This document shows, one piece after another, positions 1-8,089 of a DNA stretch of 64,000 bases (position 1 is the stretch's first letter; every line of letters starts with the position of its first letter). A model generated the notes under the pieces. That model was given only the letters and a program-made list of their open reading frames with translations. It did no database searches and had not been told where the DNA came from. The DNA comes from Cellulomonas phragmiteti. Its GTDB lineage: Bacteria > Actinomycetota > Actinomycetes > Actinomycetales > Cellulomonadaceae. The stretch spans positions 62,001 through 126,000 of the forward strand of contig NZ_BONP01000009.1 in assembly GCF_016862775.1 (NCBI RefSeq), read 5' to 3'. Position numbers and translations under genes: made by a program.

Positions 1-2976
1 CTGCTGGAGGCGCTCGTCGCCGCCGACGGCGCGCGCGGGCACGTCGTGTGCCTGGTCGACGAGGACGCCGGCGTGCCGCGCCGCTCCGTCGAGGCCGTCG
101 CCGGCGCCGCGCAGGACCGCGGCGTGCACCTGCTGTGGGTGGGGCGGGACGCCGCGCGCGTGCCGTCGGCGACCGACGTCCTGCTCGACCTCGACGCGGG
201 CCTGGTGCGCCGCCGCGACCGCGGCGGGGACGACGTCGTGGACGTCGTCGACGAGCTCGACCTGGCGGCGGCGTGGCACACCGCGCGCACGCTCACCGCG
301 TTCCGGGACGAGGCCGCGGTCGTCCCGCCCGACTCCGCGCTGCCCGGGTCGGTCCGGCTGCCGGACCTGGGCACGGACCTGCGCGACCCGGACGACGCGA
401 CGGCGGTCCTCGACCGGTGGGCCTCGTCGTCGGGACTGCGGGCGCAGCTCGGTGCGGGGGCGGACGGCGTCGTGACGATCGACCTGCGCGAGGACGGCCC
501 GCACGGTCTGGTCGCGGGCACCACGGGCTCCGGCAAGAGCGAGCTGCTGCAGACGCTGCTGTGCTCCCTGGCCACGAACAACCCGCCGACGCGCATCACG
601 TTCCTGCTCGTCGACTACAAGGGTGGGGCCGCGTTCCGCGAGTGCGCCGACCTGCCGCACACGGTCGGGTACATCACGGACCTGACGCCCGCGCTCGTGC
701 AGCGCGCCCTGGTGTCCCTGCGGGCCGAGCTCACGTGGCGCGAGCACCTGCTCGCCGAGCACGGCGCGAAGGACCTCGTCGCGCTCGAGCGGCTGCGCCC
801 CGACGTCGCGCCGCCCAGCATGCTCATCTGCGTGGACGAGTTCGCGGCCCTGCTCGGTGAGGTCCCGGAGTTCGTCGACGGCGTCGTGGACGTCGCCCAG
901 CGCGGGCGCTCCCTGGGCATGCACCTGCTGCTCGCGACGCAGCGTCCCGCGGGCGTCGTCACCCCGCAGATCAAGGCGAACACCGACCTGCGGATCGCGC
1001 TGCGGATGGCGTCGACGGACGACTCGACCGACGTCATCGAGGCGCCGGACGCCGCGACCCTGTCCCGCCGTACGCCCGGTCGCGCGTGGCTGCGGCGCAC
1101 CGGGCACGGCACGCGCGAGCTCGTGCAGGTCGCGTGGGTCGGTGCGCACGAGCCGGCTCTCGACGAGGCGACGGCGGTCCAGGTCCGCGCGTTCAGCGCG
1201 CGCAGCGACGCCGTGCCCACGGGCGCGACGGGTCGCGTCGACGAGCGCTCGGACCTCGAGCGCCTCGTCCTGACGGTCGGGGAGGCGTTCGCCCGTTCCG
1301 GTCTCGCCGCCCCCAAGCGGCCCTGGCTGCCGGCCCTGCCGGACGAGGTCCTGCTGGCCGGCGGTGAGCCCGGCGTGCTGCTCCTGGGTGCCGACGCGCA
1401 CGACGAGGCGGCCGTCCCGGGTGCTACCGACGACGTCCACACGTGCGTGCCCGCCCCCGGTGTCCTGCCGGTGGGTCTGGCGGACGTGCCGGGCGAGCAG
1501 ACCCAGCACCCGCTGCTCGTGGACTACGCGCGCGCCGGGCACCTGCTGGTGCACGGGGCCTCGGGCAGCGGCAAGACCGAGCTGCTGCGCACGGTCGCCG
1601 TCGCGGCGACGCTCGCGCACGACCTGGCACCCGCGCTCGTCTACGGCATCGACTCCGCGGGCGGCGGGCTGTCGGTGCTGGAGGCGCTGCCGTCCGTGGG
1701 GTCCGTCGTGGTCGAGCAGCAGCCCGAGCGCGTCACGCGGCTCGTCCGGATGCTGCACCGCACCCTCACCGACCGCAACGCGCTGCTGGCCCGGCACGGC
1801 GCCGCCGACGTCGAGGCCCTCGCCGCGACCGGCGTCGTGCTGCCGCGCGTGCACGTGCTCATCGACAACCTGCCGCAGCTCGTCGAGCACCTCGAGGGCG
1901 GCGGCCCGCTGCGCCGCGGGCACGTCGACCAGCTCGTCGCCGTGCTGCAGGACGGCCGCCGCTGCGGCGTGCACGTGACCGCCACGACCCCGCGGCGCAC
2001 CGGTCTGCCGTCGGCGCTCGCGGGCGCCTTCGGGCAGCGGCTCGTGCTGCGCATGACGTCGGTCGACGACTACCAGGTCCTCGGTGTGCCGCAGAGCGTG
2101 CTCGACGACCGCACCCCGCCCGGGCGCGGGCTGCTCGGTCGCACCGAGGTGCAGGTCGCGACCGTGGGCGGGGCGGGCACCCCGCGGCAGGGAGCGCTGC
2201 TGCGGGACGTCGCGGCGCGCGAGGCGGCCCGCTACGCCTCCCAGCCGCCCGTCACCGTGCCGGCCATGCCCACCCGCGTGCCCGTCGACCTGGTCCCCGC
2301 CCCCGAGCGTGACGACGTGTGCGTCGGTGTCGACGGTGACCTGGCCGCAGGCGTCGTGCTGCCGCTGCTGCCCGCGCCGCTGCTGGTGCTCGGGCGCGGC
2401 GGGTCGGGGCGCACGTCGTTCCTGCTCGGGCTCGCGCAGGCCGTCGGCCGCGCGGCGCAGCCCCCGCAGGCGGTGCACCTGCTGGGGCCGCGCGCCCGGG
2501 ACGCCGCCGGCGTCGACAGGGCGGTCAGCGACCCGGCCGCGGCCACGGCCCTGCTCGAGGAGCTGCTGGCCGGGGCGACGCCCGCCGACGACGCCTGGCG
2601 GGTGCTGCTCGTCGACGACGTGCACGAGTGGGAGCGCGGGTGGGAGCGCGGGGGCGACGACCGGCGCCTCGTCGAGCTGCTGGCCCGTGTCGTGGAGGAG
2701 GCACCCGCCCGCCGGGTCGCGGTCGTGCTGGCGGCCGACCCCGACGAGGCGCGCGCGCGGCAGCACGTCGCCGGCGCCGTGGCCGCGGCCCGCCGCGCCC
2801 GCCGGGCCGTGCTGCTGGGGCCCGAGATGGCCGACGGGTCGCTCGTCGGTGCCACCGTGCCGATGCACACGCACGAGCCCGCCACGGGCGTCGGCCGTGG
2901 CCTGCTGGTCAGCGCCGGGTCGGTCCGGGTCGTCCAGGTACTATCGCCGTCAGCCGACCGGGAGTCCGTCCGATGA
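1..2976 (+). CDS. FtsK/SpoIIIE (EccC-type) secretion ATPase, 5' truncated
   Basis: The reading frame is open to the left edge, so the N-terminus, possibly an FHA or membrane part, lies outside the window. Three P-loop modules are visible. The first (Walker A GTTGSGKSE near nt 515-540, Walker B VDEF near nt 830-845, then the FtsK-type ATQRP segment) looks fully catalytic. The second has a good Walker A (GASGSGKTE near nt 1555-1580) but LIDN at Walker B. The third has a weak P-loop (GRGGSGRT near nt 2390-2415) and LLVDD. Three modules are typical of EccC, the motor of type VII (ESX-like) secretion, rather than of the one-module FtsK. It overlaps the next gene by four bases (ATGA), so the two are translationally coupled. 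A WXG-like protein is encoded about 9 kb downstream. Family call is firm; the substrate is inferred. Confidence 0.85.
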   Translation: MLEALVAADGARGHVVCLVDEDAGVPRRSVEAVAGAAQDRGVHLLWVGRDAARVPSATDVLLDLDAGLVRRRDRGGDDVVDVVDELDLAAAWHTARTLTAFRDEAAVVPPDSALPGSVRLPDLGTDLRDPDDATAVLDRWASSSGLRAQLGAGADGVVTIDLREDGPHGLVAGTTGSGKSELLQTLLCSLATNNPPTRITFLLVDYKGGAAFRECADLPHTVGYITDLTPALVQRALVSLRAELTWREHLLAEHGAKDLVALERLRPDVAPPSMLICVDEFAALLGEVPEFVDGVVDVAQRGRSLGMHLLLATQRPAGVVTPQIKANTDLRIALRMASTDDSTDVIEAPDAATLSRRTPGRAWLRRTGHGTRELVQVAWVGAHEPALDEATAVQVRAFSARSDAVPTGATGRVDERSDLERLVLTVGEAFARSGLAAPKRPWLPALPDEVLLAGGEPGVLLLGADAHDEAAVPGATDDVHTCVPAPGVLPVGLADVPGEQTQHPLLVDYARAGHLLVHGASGSGKTELLRTVAVAATLAHDLAPALVYGIDSAGGGLSVLEALPSVGSVVVEQQPERVTRLVRMLHRTLTDRNALLARHGAADVEALAATGVVLPRVHVLIDNLPQLVEHLEGGGPLRRGHVDQLVAVLQDGRRCGVHVTATTPRRTGLPSALAGAFGQRLVLRMTSVDDYQVLGVPQSVLDDRTPPGRGLLGRTEVQVATVGGAGTPRQGALLRDVAAREAARYASQPPVTVPAMPTRVPVDLVPAPERDDVCVGVDGDLAAGVVLPLLPAPLLVLGRGGSGRTSFLLGLAQAVGRAAQPPQAVHLLGPRARDAAGVDRAVSDPAAATALLEELLAGATPADDAWRVLLVDDVHEWERGWERGGDDRRLVELLARVVEEAPARRVAVVLAADPDEARARQHVAGAVAAARRARRAVLLGPEMADGSLVGATVPMHTHEPATGVGRGLLVSAGSVRVVQVLSPSADRESVR

Positions 2977-5924
2977 ACCGATCGACCACGTCCTCCGGCC
3001 TCCTCGGCCGCCTGCTGGGCCGTCCTGGTGACCGCCAGCGCGGGTTCGCGGAGGCCGGCGTCGCCGTGACCGGTGCCGCGCTCGTGCTGGGCGCCGCGCT
3101 GGGGTCCGGCGTGGCCTCCACCGTCGTGACCATGTCCGACGGGGTGACCTGGTTGCCCGACGACGAGACCGGTCAGGTCGTGCAGATCAACCCGGGCACG
3201 GGACGCGCCGAGCGCCGCCTGCAGGTCGCGGGACCGGGCAGCGACCTGGCGATCAGCCAGCGCGACGGCCGGCTGGTCGTCACCGACGGCCGCACGGGCA
3301 CGATGACGAGCATCGACCTCGCCACGCTCATGGCCGGGGGGCAGCGCCGCTCCGACGAGCCCGCGCGCGTGCTCGTCGGCGGCGGCCTGGTGTACCTCGT
3401 GACGCCGTCCACCGGCGTCGTGCGCGCGGTCGACCCGCTGACGCTGCAGGACCTCGGGACGCCGCACCGCATGGCGACGCCCCTCGCCGACGCCGTCGTG
3501 GACGCCCGCGGCGCGGTGTGGGTCGTCACCACCTCCGGCGAGCTGCGCTCGGTGACGTGGCTGCCCGAGGAGGAGCGGTTCGAGGCCGGTCAGCCCCGCC
3601 CGGTCCGCGGCGCGGGGGCGGGCACACGCCTGCTGCCGCACGAGCGCGGGGTCACGGTCTTCGCACCCGACGGTGGTGCGGTCCTGCAGGTCGGCGTCGG
3701 CCGCGACCTGGCCGTGGCGGTGCCCGACCTGTCGGGGGAGGTGCTGCCCGCCGCGACCGCCCCGACCGACCTCGCACCGGCCGGCGTGCCCGGCCGCTCG
3801 GCGGTCGTCATGCTCGCCGGCGACCGCATCCTCGACGTGGGCGTCGGCGCGCTGGGCTGCGAGCGCCCCGGCCGGCCCGCGGTCTTCGCCGGGCTGGTGT
3901 ACGTGCCGTGCACCGGGGCGGGACGCGTCGTCGTCCTGCGCCCCGACGGCACCCGCGCCCGCCCCGACGTCACCGTCCCCGGCGGGCGCGACCCGCGCCT
4001 GCTGGTCGACGACGGCCGGCTCGTCGTGCACACCGAGGACGGCTCCCGCGCGGTCGTCGTCGAGTCCGACGGCACCACGCGGGTGGTCGACACCGGTCGC
4101 GCCGGTGCCGCCGTCCACGACCCGCGCGACGCCGGCTCGGCGCCGGTCGCCGCGCCCCCGCCGCCGCAGCGCCCCGACGCACCCGTCCCGCCGCCCGGCG
4201 CGCCGCAGGCGCCGTGGTCCGGTGGGTCCCCGCCCGACCCGACCGAGCCCGTCGGTCCCGTCGTCCCGCCGGTCGCGGTCCCGCCCGTGGGTGCCCCGCC
4301 CGTCGTCGACCCGACCGTCGACCCGACCGTGCCCGATCCCGAGCGCACGGACGCCCCGCGGCCGGGCACGCCGGGGGCACCGGTCACCCCGGGCACCCCG
4401 GGTGAGACGCCGACCGGGACCGCGCCGACCCCGGGCGTGCGGCCCACCACCACCCCCACGCCCAGCGCGTCACCGGCCCCCGCGCCCGTGGCACCCACCG
4501 GGGTCGCGGCGGCGCTGGGCGAGCAGCAGACCGACGGGCTCACCGACGTCACGGTGACCTGGCGCGCCTCGAGCCCGCGCCCCGACGCGTACGTCGTCCG
4601 GGCGTCGGTCGCCGGCCTGGCCCCCGTGGAGGTGGGCGGTGGCACGACGTCCGCGGTCGTCCGCGGCGTCGACTGCAACACCCGCCTGACGTTCACGGTC
4701 GAGGCCGTCGACGGCGGCGTGGCGTCGGCACCGGCGTCGAGCCCGTCGGTCCGCACGGGCAGCTGCGTCGGGCCGCTGCCGGTCGCGTCCGCGCCGACCG
4801 GCGTGACGGCCGCCGCGCACCCGGACGGCACGGTCACCGTCTCCTGGACGGCGCCGAGCAGCGGGGCGGACTCCTACCTCGTCGGGCCCGTGGGCGGGTC
4901 GACGACGACGACCGACGGGACCGCGACGTCCCTCGTGCTGCGCGACGTGCCCCCGGGCGCGGGCGTCCGGTTCGTCGTCCAGGCGGTCCTCGGGGCGACG
5001 TCCGCCGCGTCGCAGCCGTCCGCGGCGGTGACGGTCGCCGGCGTCCCGGGCGCCGTGACCGCGCTCGAGGCCTTCGACATCACGACCGCAGGCGAGCGGC
5101 ACTACCTGTCGATGCGCTGGGGCGCGGCCCCCGACAACGGGTCGCCCGTGTCGGAGTACGTCGTCGCGTACTCCGGCGGCGGGGTCAGCGGCCGGTTCAC
5201 GACGGGTGCGCAGTCCCAGCTCGTCGAGTTCAGCTGCGCCGGCACGCCCCTGTGCGCCCAGGGCGGCACCCTCACGGTCACCGTGACGGCACGCAACGGC
5301 GTGGGCGAGGGGCCGGGCGCCAGCTACGGGTACCAGGTCGGTGCGTACGTCCGCCCGCCCGCCGAGGGCGAGAGCGTCGTCTCGTGGGTGACGTACCGCT
5401 CCCCGGGGCTGAACGACCAGGAGATCCCCGCCGTCGCCCAGCTGGCGCCGCCGTCCTGGTGGGCCGAGCACGCCGGCGGCTGCACGCTGGTCGTGTCCGC
5501 CGACAGGACGACGACGCAGCCGATCGCGTGCTCGGCGACCGAGGTCTACCTCGGCTCGTTCCACGGCGGCACCACCGTCACCGTCAGCGTCCGCGCCGAG
5601 AACGTCGGCGGCCGCAGCGTGACCTCGGCGGCCGTGAGCGAGCGCATGCCGAACCGCAACGAGTTCGCCTACTGCGACCTGATGACCCGGATCTGCACCG
5701 ACCCCGTCAGCCTGCCCGGCGACCGCGACGTGGTCGTCGTGCCGATCCCGTGGGTGCCGCGGCTGCCGCACGGACCGGAGCGGCCGCCCCTGGCCGCCAC
5801 CGGGGTCGGGCTGCTGCTCGCGGCCGGCGCGCTGCACGCCGCGCGGCGCCGCTCCACCGAGGGCGCAGCCACCGCCACCCCGACCGTCCCGTCCCCGACC
5901 GCACCCGAGGAGCCCGCAGCATGA
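2973..5924 (+). CDS. Membrane-anchored propeller-like and fibronectin type III surface protein
   Basis: A 983-residue protein starting at the ATG inside the ATGA overlap with the ATPase. Residues about 28-52 are a hydrophobic signal/anchor. Residues about 56-390 hold repeated strand-rich units with a beta-propeller flavour (for example DGRLVVTDG, GLVYLVTP). A Pro/Thr-rich stalk (about 395-510) follows, then three to four fibronectin-III-like repeats with the APTGV starts usual for them. The C-terminus carries LAATG (940-944), a hydrophobic stretch and an RRR cluster, resembling a class E sortase signal (LAxTG), although 24 more residues follow the arginines. Its position between an EccC-like ATPase and MoxR suggests an extracellular part of the same secretion locus. 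No precise function can be assigned. Confidence 0.75.
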   Translation: MNRSTTSSGLLGRLLGRPGDRQRGFAEAGVAVTGAALVLGAALGSGVASTVVTMSDGVTWLPDDETGQVVQINPGTGRAERRLQVAGPGSDLAISQRDGRLVVTDGRTGTMTSIDLATLMAGGQRRSDEPARVLVGGGLVYLVTPSTGVVRAVDPLTLQDLGTPHRMATPLADAVVDARGAVWVVTTSGELRSVTWLPEEERFEAGQPRPVRGAGAGTRLLPHERGVTVFAPDGGAVLQVGVGRDLAVAVPDLSGEVLPAATAPTDLAPAGVPGRSAVVMLAGDRILDVGVGALGCERPGRPAVFAGLVYVPCTGAGRVVVLRPDGTRARPDVTVPGGRDPRLLVDDGRLVVHTEDGSRAVVVESDGTTRVVDTGRAGAAVHDPRDAGSAPVAAPPPPQRPDAPVPPPGAPQAPWSGGSPPDPTEPVGPVVPPVAVPPVGAPPVVDPTVDPTVPDPERTDAPRPGTPGAPVTPGTPGETPTGTAPTPGVRPTTTPTPSASPAPAPVAPTGVAAALGEQQTDGLTDVTVTWRASSPRPDAYVVRASVAGLAPVEVGGGTTSAVVRGVDCNTRLTFTVEAVDGGVASAPASSPSVRTGSCVGPLPVASAPTGVTAAAHPDGTVTVSWTAPSSGADSYLVGPVGGSTTTTDGTATSLVLRDVPPGAGVRFVVQAVLGATSAASQPSAAVTVAGVPGAVTALEAFDITTAGERHYLSMRWGAAPDNGSPVSEYVVAYSGGGVSGRFTTGAQSQLVEFSCAGTPLCAQGGTLTVTVTARNGVGEGPGASYGYQVGAYVRPPAEGESVVSWVTYRSPGLNDQEIPAVAQLAPPSWWAEHAGGCTLVVSADRTTTQPIACSATEVYLGSFHGGTTVTVSVRAENVGGRSVTSAAVSERMPNRNEFAYCDLMTRICTDPVSLPGDRDVVVVPIPWVPRLPHGPERPPLAATGVGLLLAAGALHAARRRSTEGAATATPTVPSPTAPEEPAA

Positions 5925-6892
5925 CCGACGACGCCGCGACCACCGTCGCCGAGTTCCGCGTGCTGCACGGGCGGGTGGTCGACGCGGTCGAGCACGCCGT
6001 GCACGGCAAGCGACCCGTGGTGGAGCTCGTGGTCGCCGCGATGTTCGCCGGCGGGCACGTGCTGCTCGAGGACGTGCCCGGCACCGGCAAGACCACGCTC
6101 GCGCGCGCCCTGGCGGCCGCGCTGGGCGGCACCTCGCGACGCATCCAGTTCACGCCGGACCTGCTGCCGGCCGACGTCACGGGCACGTCCGTGCTCGACC
6201 CGGACACCGGATCTGTGCGGTTCCGGCCCGGCCCGGTGTTCGCCCACGTCCTGCTCGCGGACGAGATCAACCGTGCCGCCGCCAAGACGCAGTCCGCGAT
6301 GCTCGAGGTCATGGCCGAGGGCACCGTCACGGCCGACGGGACCACGCACGCCGTGCCCGACCCGTTCCTCGTCGTCGCCACCCAGAACCCCGTGGACCTC
6401 GACGGCACGTACCGGCTCCCCGAGGCGCAGCTCGACCGCTTCCTGCTGCGGGTGCGCCTGGGCTACCCGGACCTGGAGCACGAGCTCGCGGTGCTGCACC
6501 CGGAGTCGTCCGCGGGCGACGTCGCGGCCGTGCCGACCGTGACCAGCCCCGCGGACGTCGCCCGGCTGGCGCGTGGGCTGCGGGCCGTGCACGTCGCCGA
6601 CCCCCTGCTGCGCTACGTGCGGGCGCTGGGCGAGGCCACGCGCACCGACGCGCGCACGCGCCTGGGTGCGAGCACGCGTGCGCTGCGGGCGCTCGTGGGC
6701 GCGGGGCAGGTGCAGGCCGCCGCCCAGGGCCGGCACTACGTGGTGCCCAGCGACGTGCAGGCGCTCGCGCACGCCGTGCTCGAGCACCGGCTCATCCTCA
6801 CGCGGGAGGCGCTGCTGGAGGGCGTCACGGCCGCCGACGTCGTCGCGGCGGCGGTCGACTCCGTCGACGTCCCGCGCCCTGCGGCCGTCTGA
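5921..6892 (+). CDS. MoxR-family AAA+ ATPase
   Basis: A 323-residue AAA+ chaperone-like ATPase. Walker A is GTGKTT (54-59), Walker B ends in the acidic pair DE (114-115) within LLADEINRA, and the sensor 1 segment reads ATQNP. MoxR proteins are thought to remodel or activate partner proteins, often a DUF58 or VWA protein encoded next door, and here DUF58 follows ten bases later. The ATG lies within the stop codon of the preceding gene (ATGA), so it belongs to the same operon. Length and motifs match the family well. Client and role in this locus are inferred only from position. Confidence 0.93.
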   Translation: MTDDAATTVAEFRVLHGRVVDAVEHAVHGKRPVVELVVAAMFAGGHVLLEDVPGTGKTTLARALAAALGGTSRRIQFTPDLLPADVTGTSVLDPDTGSVRFRPGPVFAHVLLADEINRAAAKTQSAMLEVMAEGTVTADGTTHAVPDPFLVVATQNPVDLDGTYRLPEAQLDRFLLRVRLGYPDLEHELAVLHPESSAGDVAAVPTVTSPADVARLARGLRAVHVADPLLRYVRALGEATRTDARTRLGASTRALRALVGAGQVQAAAQGRHYVVPSDVQALAHAVLEHRLILTREALLEGVTAADVVAAAVDSVDVPRPAAV

Positions 6893-6901
6893 GGCCCGCA
6901 C

Positions 6902-8089
6902 GTGTCCCGTCGTCTGCGGCCCACACCCCGGGGGACCGCGCTCGCGGTGCTCGGTGTGCTCGCGCTCGGCCTCGGCCTGCTCGCGCGCTACCCGGGCCTC
7001 GTCGCCGTCGGCGTCGCCGCGGTCGGGCTCGTCGTCGTGGCCGTCGTGTCCCTGCTGGTGCCCGTCCCGCTGGACGTGACCCACCGGCTGGTGCCCGGGC
7101 GCACGCCGCGGCTGGGCGCCGCGGCCGCGCACGTGGACCTGCGCAACGCCTCGCCCTGGCTGCCGCTGCTCGTCGCGGGCACGGACCACGTCGCCGGCCG
7201 GGACGTCGCGCTGCCGCCCACCCGCCTCGCGCCGCGGGGCAGCGGGGTGGTCGAGGTGCCCGTCCCCACGGACCGCCGCGGCCTGCTGCCCGTCGGCCCG
7301 TTCGTCCTCGAGCGACGTGCGCTGGCGGACCTCGTGCGCTCGCGCGAGCGCCGTGGCGGGTCGTCGACGCTGCAGGTCACGCCGCGGGTCCTGGCCGCCG
7401 CGGGCCCCCCGACCGGCCGCCGCCGGGGCCACGTCGGGGCGCAGGAGCGCGTGGAGCACGGTGGCACGGACCTCGTGGGCCTGCGCGAGTACGTGCCCGG
7501 CGACGACCTGCGGCGCGTGCACTGGGCGAGCACCGCGCGGCACGGCACCCCCATGGTGCGCGAGGACGCCGACCCCGCCGAGCCGCACCTGACCGTCCTG
7601 CTCGACGACCGGGCGGACGCCTACGTCGCCGGGGCGGCGGGTGACGGGTTCGAGGAGGCCGTCGACGTGGCGGCGTCGCTCGTGCACGCGTGCGCCGCGG
7701 TCGGTGTCCCCGTGCGCTGCGTGAGCGTGTCGGGGTCGCTCGACGTGGACGTCCCGGCCGGTGTCCCGGGCAGCGGGGAGCCGCTGCGAGCCGCCGCGTA
7801 CGCCGTCGACCGGCTCACCCTCGTCGCCGCGGGCGACCGTCCCCTGACGGACGCGGTCGCGGTCCCGCCGGGCGGCGGTCCGGTGGTCGACGTGCTCGCC
7901 GTCGTCACGGGGGCGGGCGCGCCCGTGCCCCCGCTGCTCCTGGCCGCCCGCGGGGCGGACACCGCCGCGCTGCTCGTGGTCGACCCCGCGCCGCGCCGGG
8001 CGCTCGGCGCGGCGGCGACCGCCACGGTGGTGCGCGGCCCGCGGGCCGAGGACCTGCTGCGGGGCTGGGACCTGGCGGTGGCGCCGTGA
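6902..8089 (+). CDS. DUF58 domain protein
   Basis: A 395-residue protein with two N-terminal membrane helices (about residues 12-50) and the DUF58 signature around residues 190-210 (LREYVPGDD followed by RRVHW). DUF58 proteins carry a VWA-like fold and are usually encoded with MoxR and a transglutaminase-like membrane protein, exactly the order seen here. The GTG start at 6902 follows the moxR stop by nine bases, with a GAGG that could serve for ribosome binding. Its stop codon overlaps the GTG of the next gene (GTGA), again indicating coupling. Confidence 0.92.
   Translation: MSRRLRPTPRGTALAVLGVLALGLGLLARYPGLVAVGVAAVGLVVVAVVSLLVPVPLDVTHRLVPGRTPRLGAAAAHVDLRNASPWLPLLVAGTDHVAGRDVALPPTRLAPRGSGVVEVPVPTDRRGLLPVGPFVLERRALADLVRSRERRGGSSTLQVTPRVLAAAGPPTGRRRGHVGAQERVEHGGTDLVGLREYVPGDDLRRVHWASTARHGTPMVREDADPAEPHLTVLLDDRADAYVAGAAGDGFEEAVDVAASLVHACAAVGVPVRCVSVSGSLDVDVPAGVPGSGEPLRAAAYAVDRLTLVAAGDRPLTDAVAVPPGGGPVVDVLAVVTGAGAPVPPLLLAARGADTAALLVVDPAPRRALGAAATATVVRGPRAEDLLRGWDLAVAP

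Noticed and set aside
1-2976. Large ATPase considered as cell-division FtsK
   Set aside because: Three P-loop modules and the MoxR/DUF58/transglutaminase neighbourhood fit an EccC-type secretion motor better; FtsK has one module with a gamma domain.
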